Assembly: GCA_021603905.1 (NCBI GenBank)
Contig: BQIU01000030.1
Location: 1-42,580, forward strand
Direction of reading: 5' to 3'
Source of the DNA: Nitrospirales bacterium
GTDB lineage: Bacteria > Nitrospirota > Nitrospiria > Nitrospirales > UBA8639
DNA: 42,580 bases
Both the position numbers and the translations under genes were made by a program. This document shows, one piece after another, positions 42,419 to 42,580 of this stretch (within the stretch, counting starts at the first letter, position 1; each line of letters starts with the position of its first letter). Below the pieces are notes generated by a model. That model made no database searches, had not been told where the DNA came from, and saw only the letters and a program-made list of their open reading frames with translations.

Positions 42419-42580
42419 ATGAAAACGAAACCCTTACGAATTGAGCGCTTTCTCAACGAGATGGATCAGGTCGTGCCGTGGAAGGAACTCGAGGAGGTTA
42501 TTGAGCCGTACTATAAGAGCCCCGGTGGGCGTCCCCCGCACGAGCTGCGGGTCATGCTGCGCATTCATTTTCTCCAACTG
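42419..42580 (+). mobile_element. IS5-family transposase, N-terminal part (cut by window edge)
   Basis: The visible 54 codons (MKTKPLRIERFLNEMDQVVP then WKELEEVIEPYYKSPGGRPPHELRVMLRIHFLQL) match the N-terminal DUF772 domain of IS5 transposases. The catalytic DDE domain is beyond the edge. In-frame ATGs at 42395 and 42407 are alternative starts. The left end of the element must lie between 42379 and 42395 or nearby, so the insertion may have trimmed the 3' end of the subtilase gene. No terminal inverted repeat could be fixed. Confidence 0.85.

Overview
The window looks like chromosome of a Nitrospirota bacterium, probably Nitrospira-like. This is an inference from gene content: a bacterial 20S proteasome with an ARC/Mpa-type ATPase and Dop/PafA enzymes, in a genome of moderate GC with Gram-negative envelope genes (TolC, an RND-type adaptor, an FtsEX/EnvC-like set). 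No rRNA, tRNA or CRISPR array was seen. Most genes lie on the minus strand.

Left part (1-11.3 kb): the start of a deaminase gene cut by the window edge, a 30-codon ORF with its own terminator, an SDR oxidoreductase, a DUF6941-like protein and a degenerate CPBP membrane protein. A tolC-adaptor-ATPase-permease export operon follows, then a secreted LamG-like protein, a methyltransferase, a small unknown protein and a broken gene carrying a 1-nt deletion and an in-frame TAG.

Middle (11.4-23.8 kb): a long run of minus-strand genes. In transcription order it is thiS-thiG-thiE, ARC-dop-prcB-prcA, a 540-bp gene-free gap, pafA coupled by ATGA to an M23 peptidase, a LOG-family protein, then tryptophan 2,3-dioxygenase and kynureninase. 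Two things stand out. No Pup/UBact gene sits in or beside the proteasome operon. ThiS carries about 15 residues after its Gly-Gly motif.

Right-middle (24-34.6 kb): a HhH protein and a stand-alone RAM domain on the plus strand. The minus strand then carries the ftsE-ftsX-envC-like-ctpA envelope and division cluster, with the ftsE start inside a strong hairpin, and the conserved ffh-rpsP-rimM-trmD-rplS-rnhB-yraN translation and secretion cluster.

Right end (34.6-42.6 kb, plus strand): a regulator with two tandem LuxR helix-turn-helix domains, an NtrC-type sigma-54 activator with an insertion in its receiver, a 48-codon ORF with a strong ribosome site, a large secreted subtilase/beta-helix protein with Glu where the catalytic Asp is expected, and the first codons of an IS5-family transposase.

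A diverged dispersed repeat occurs in both orientations: two clear copies at about 16.5-16.8 kb and 29.6-29.8 kb, and a possible third at 24.0 kb. It is the main unexplained non-coding structure. The best leads are the Pup-less proteasome operon, the tailed ThiS, this repeat family and the ftsE leader hairpin.
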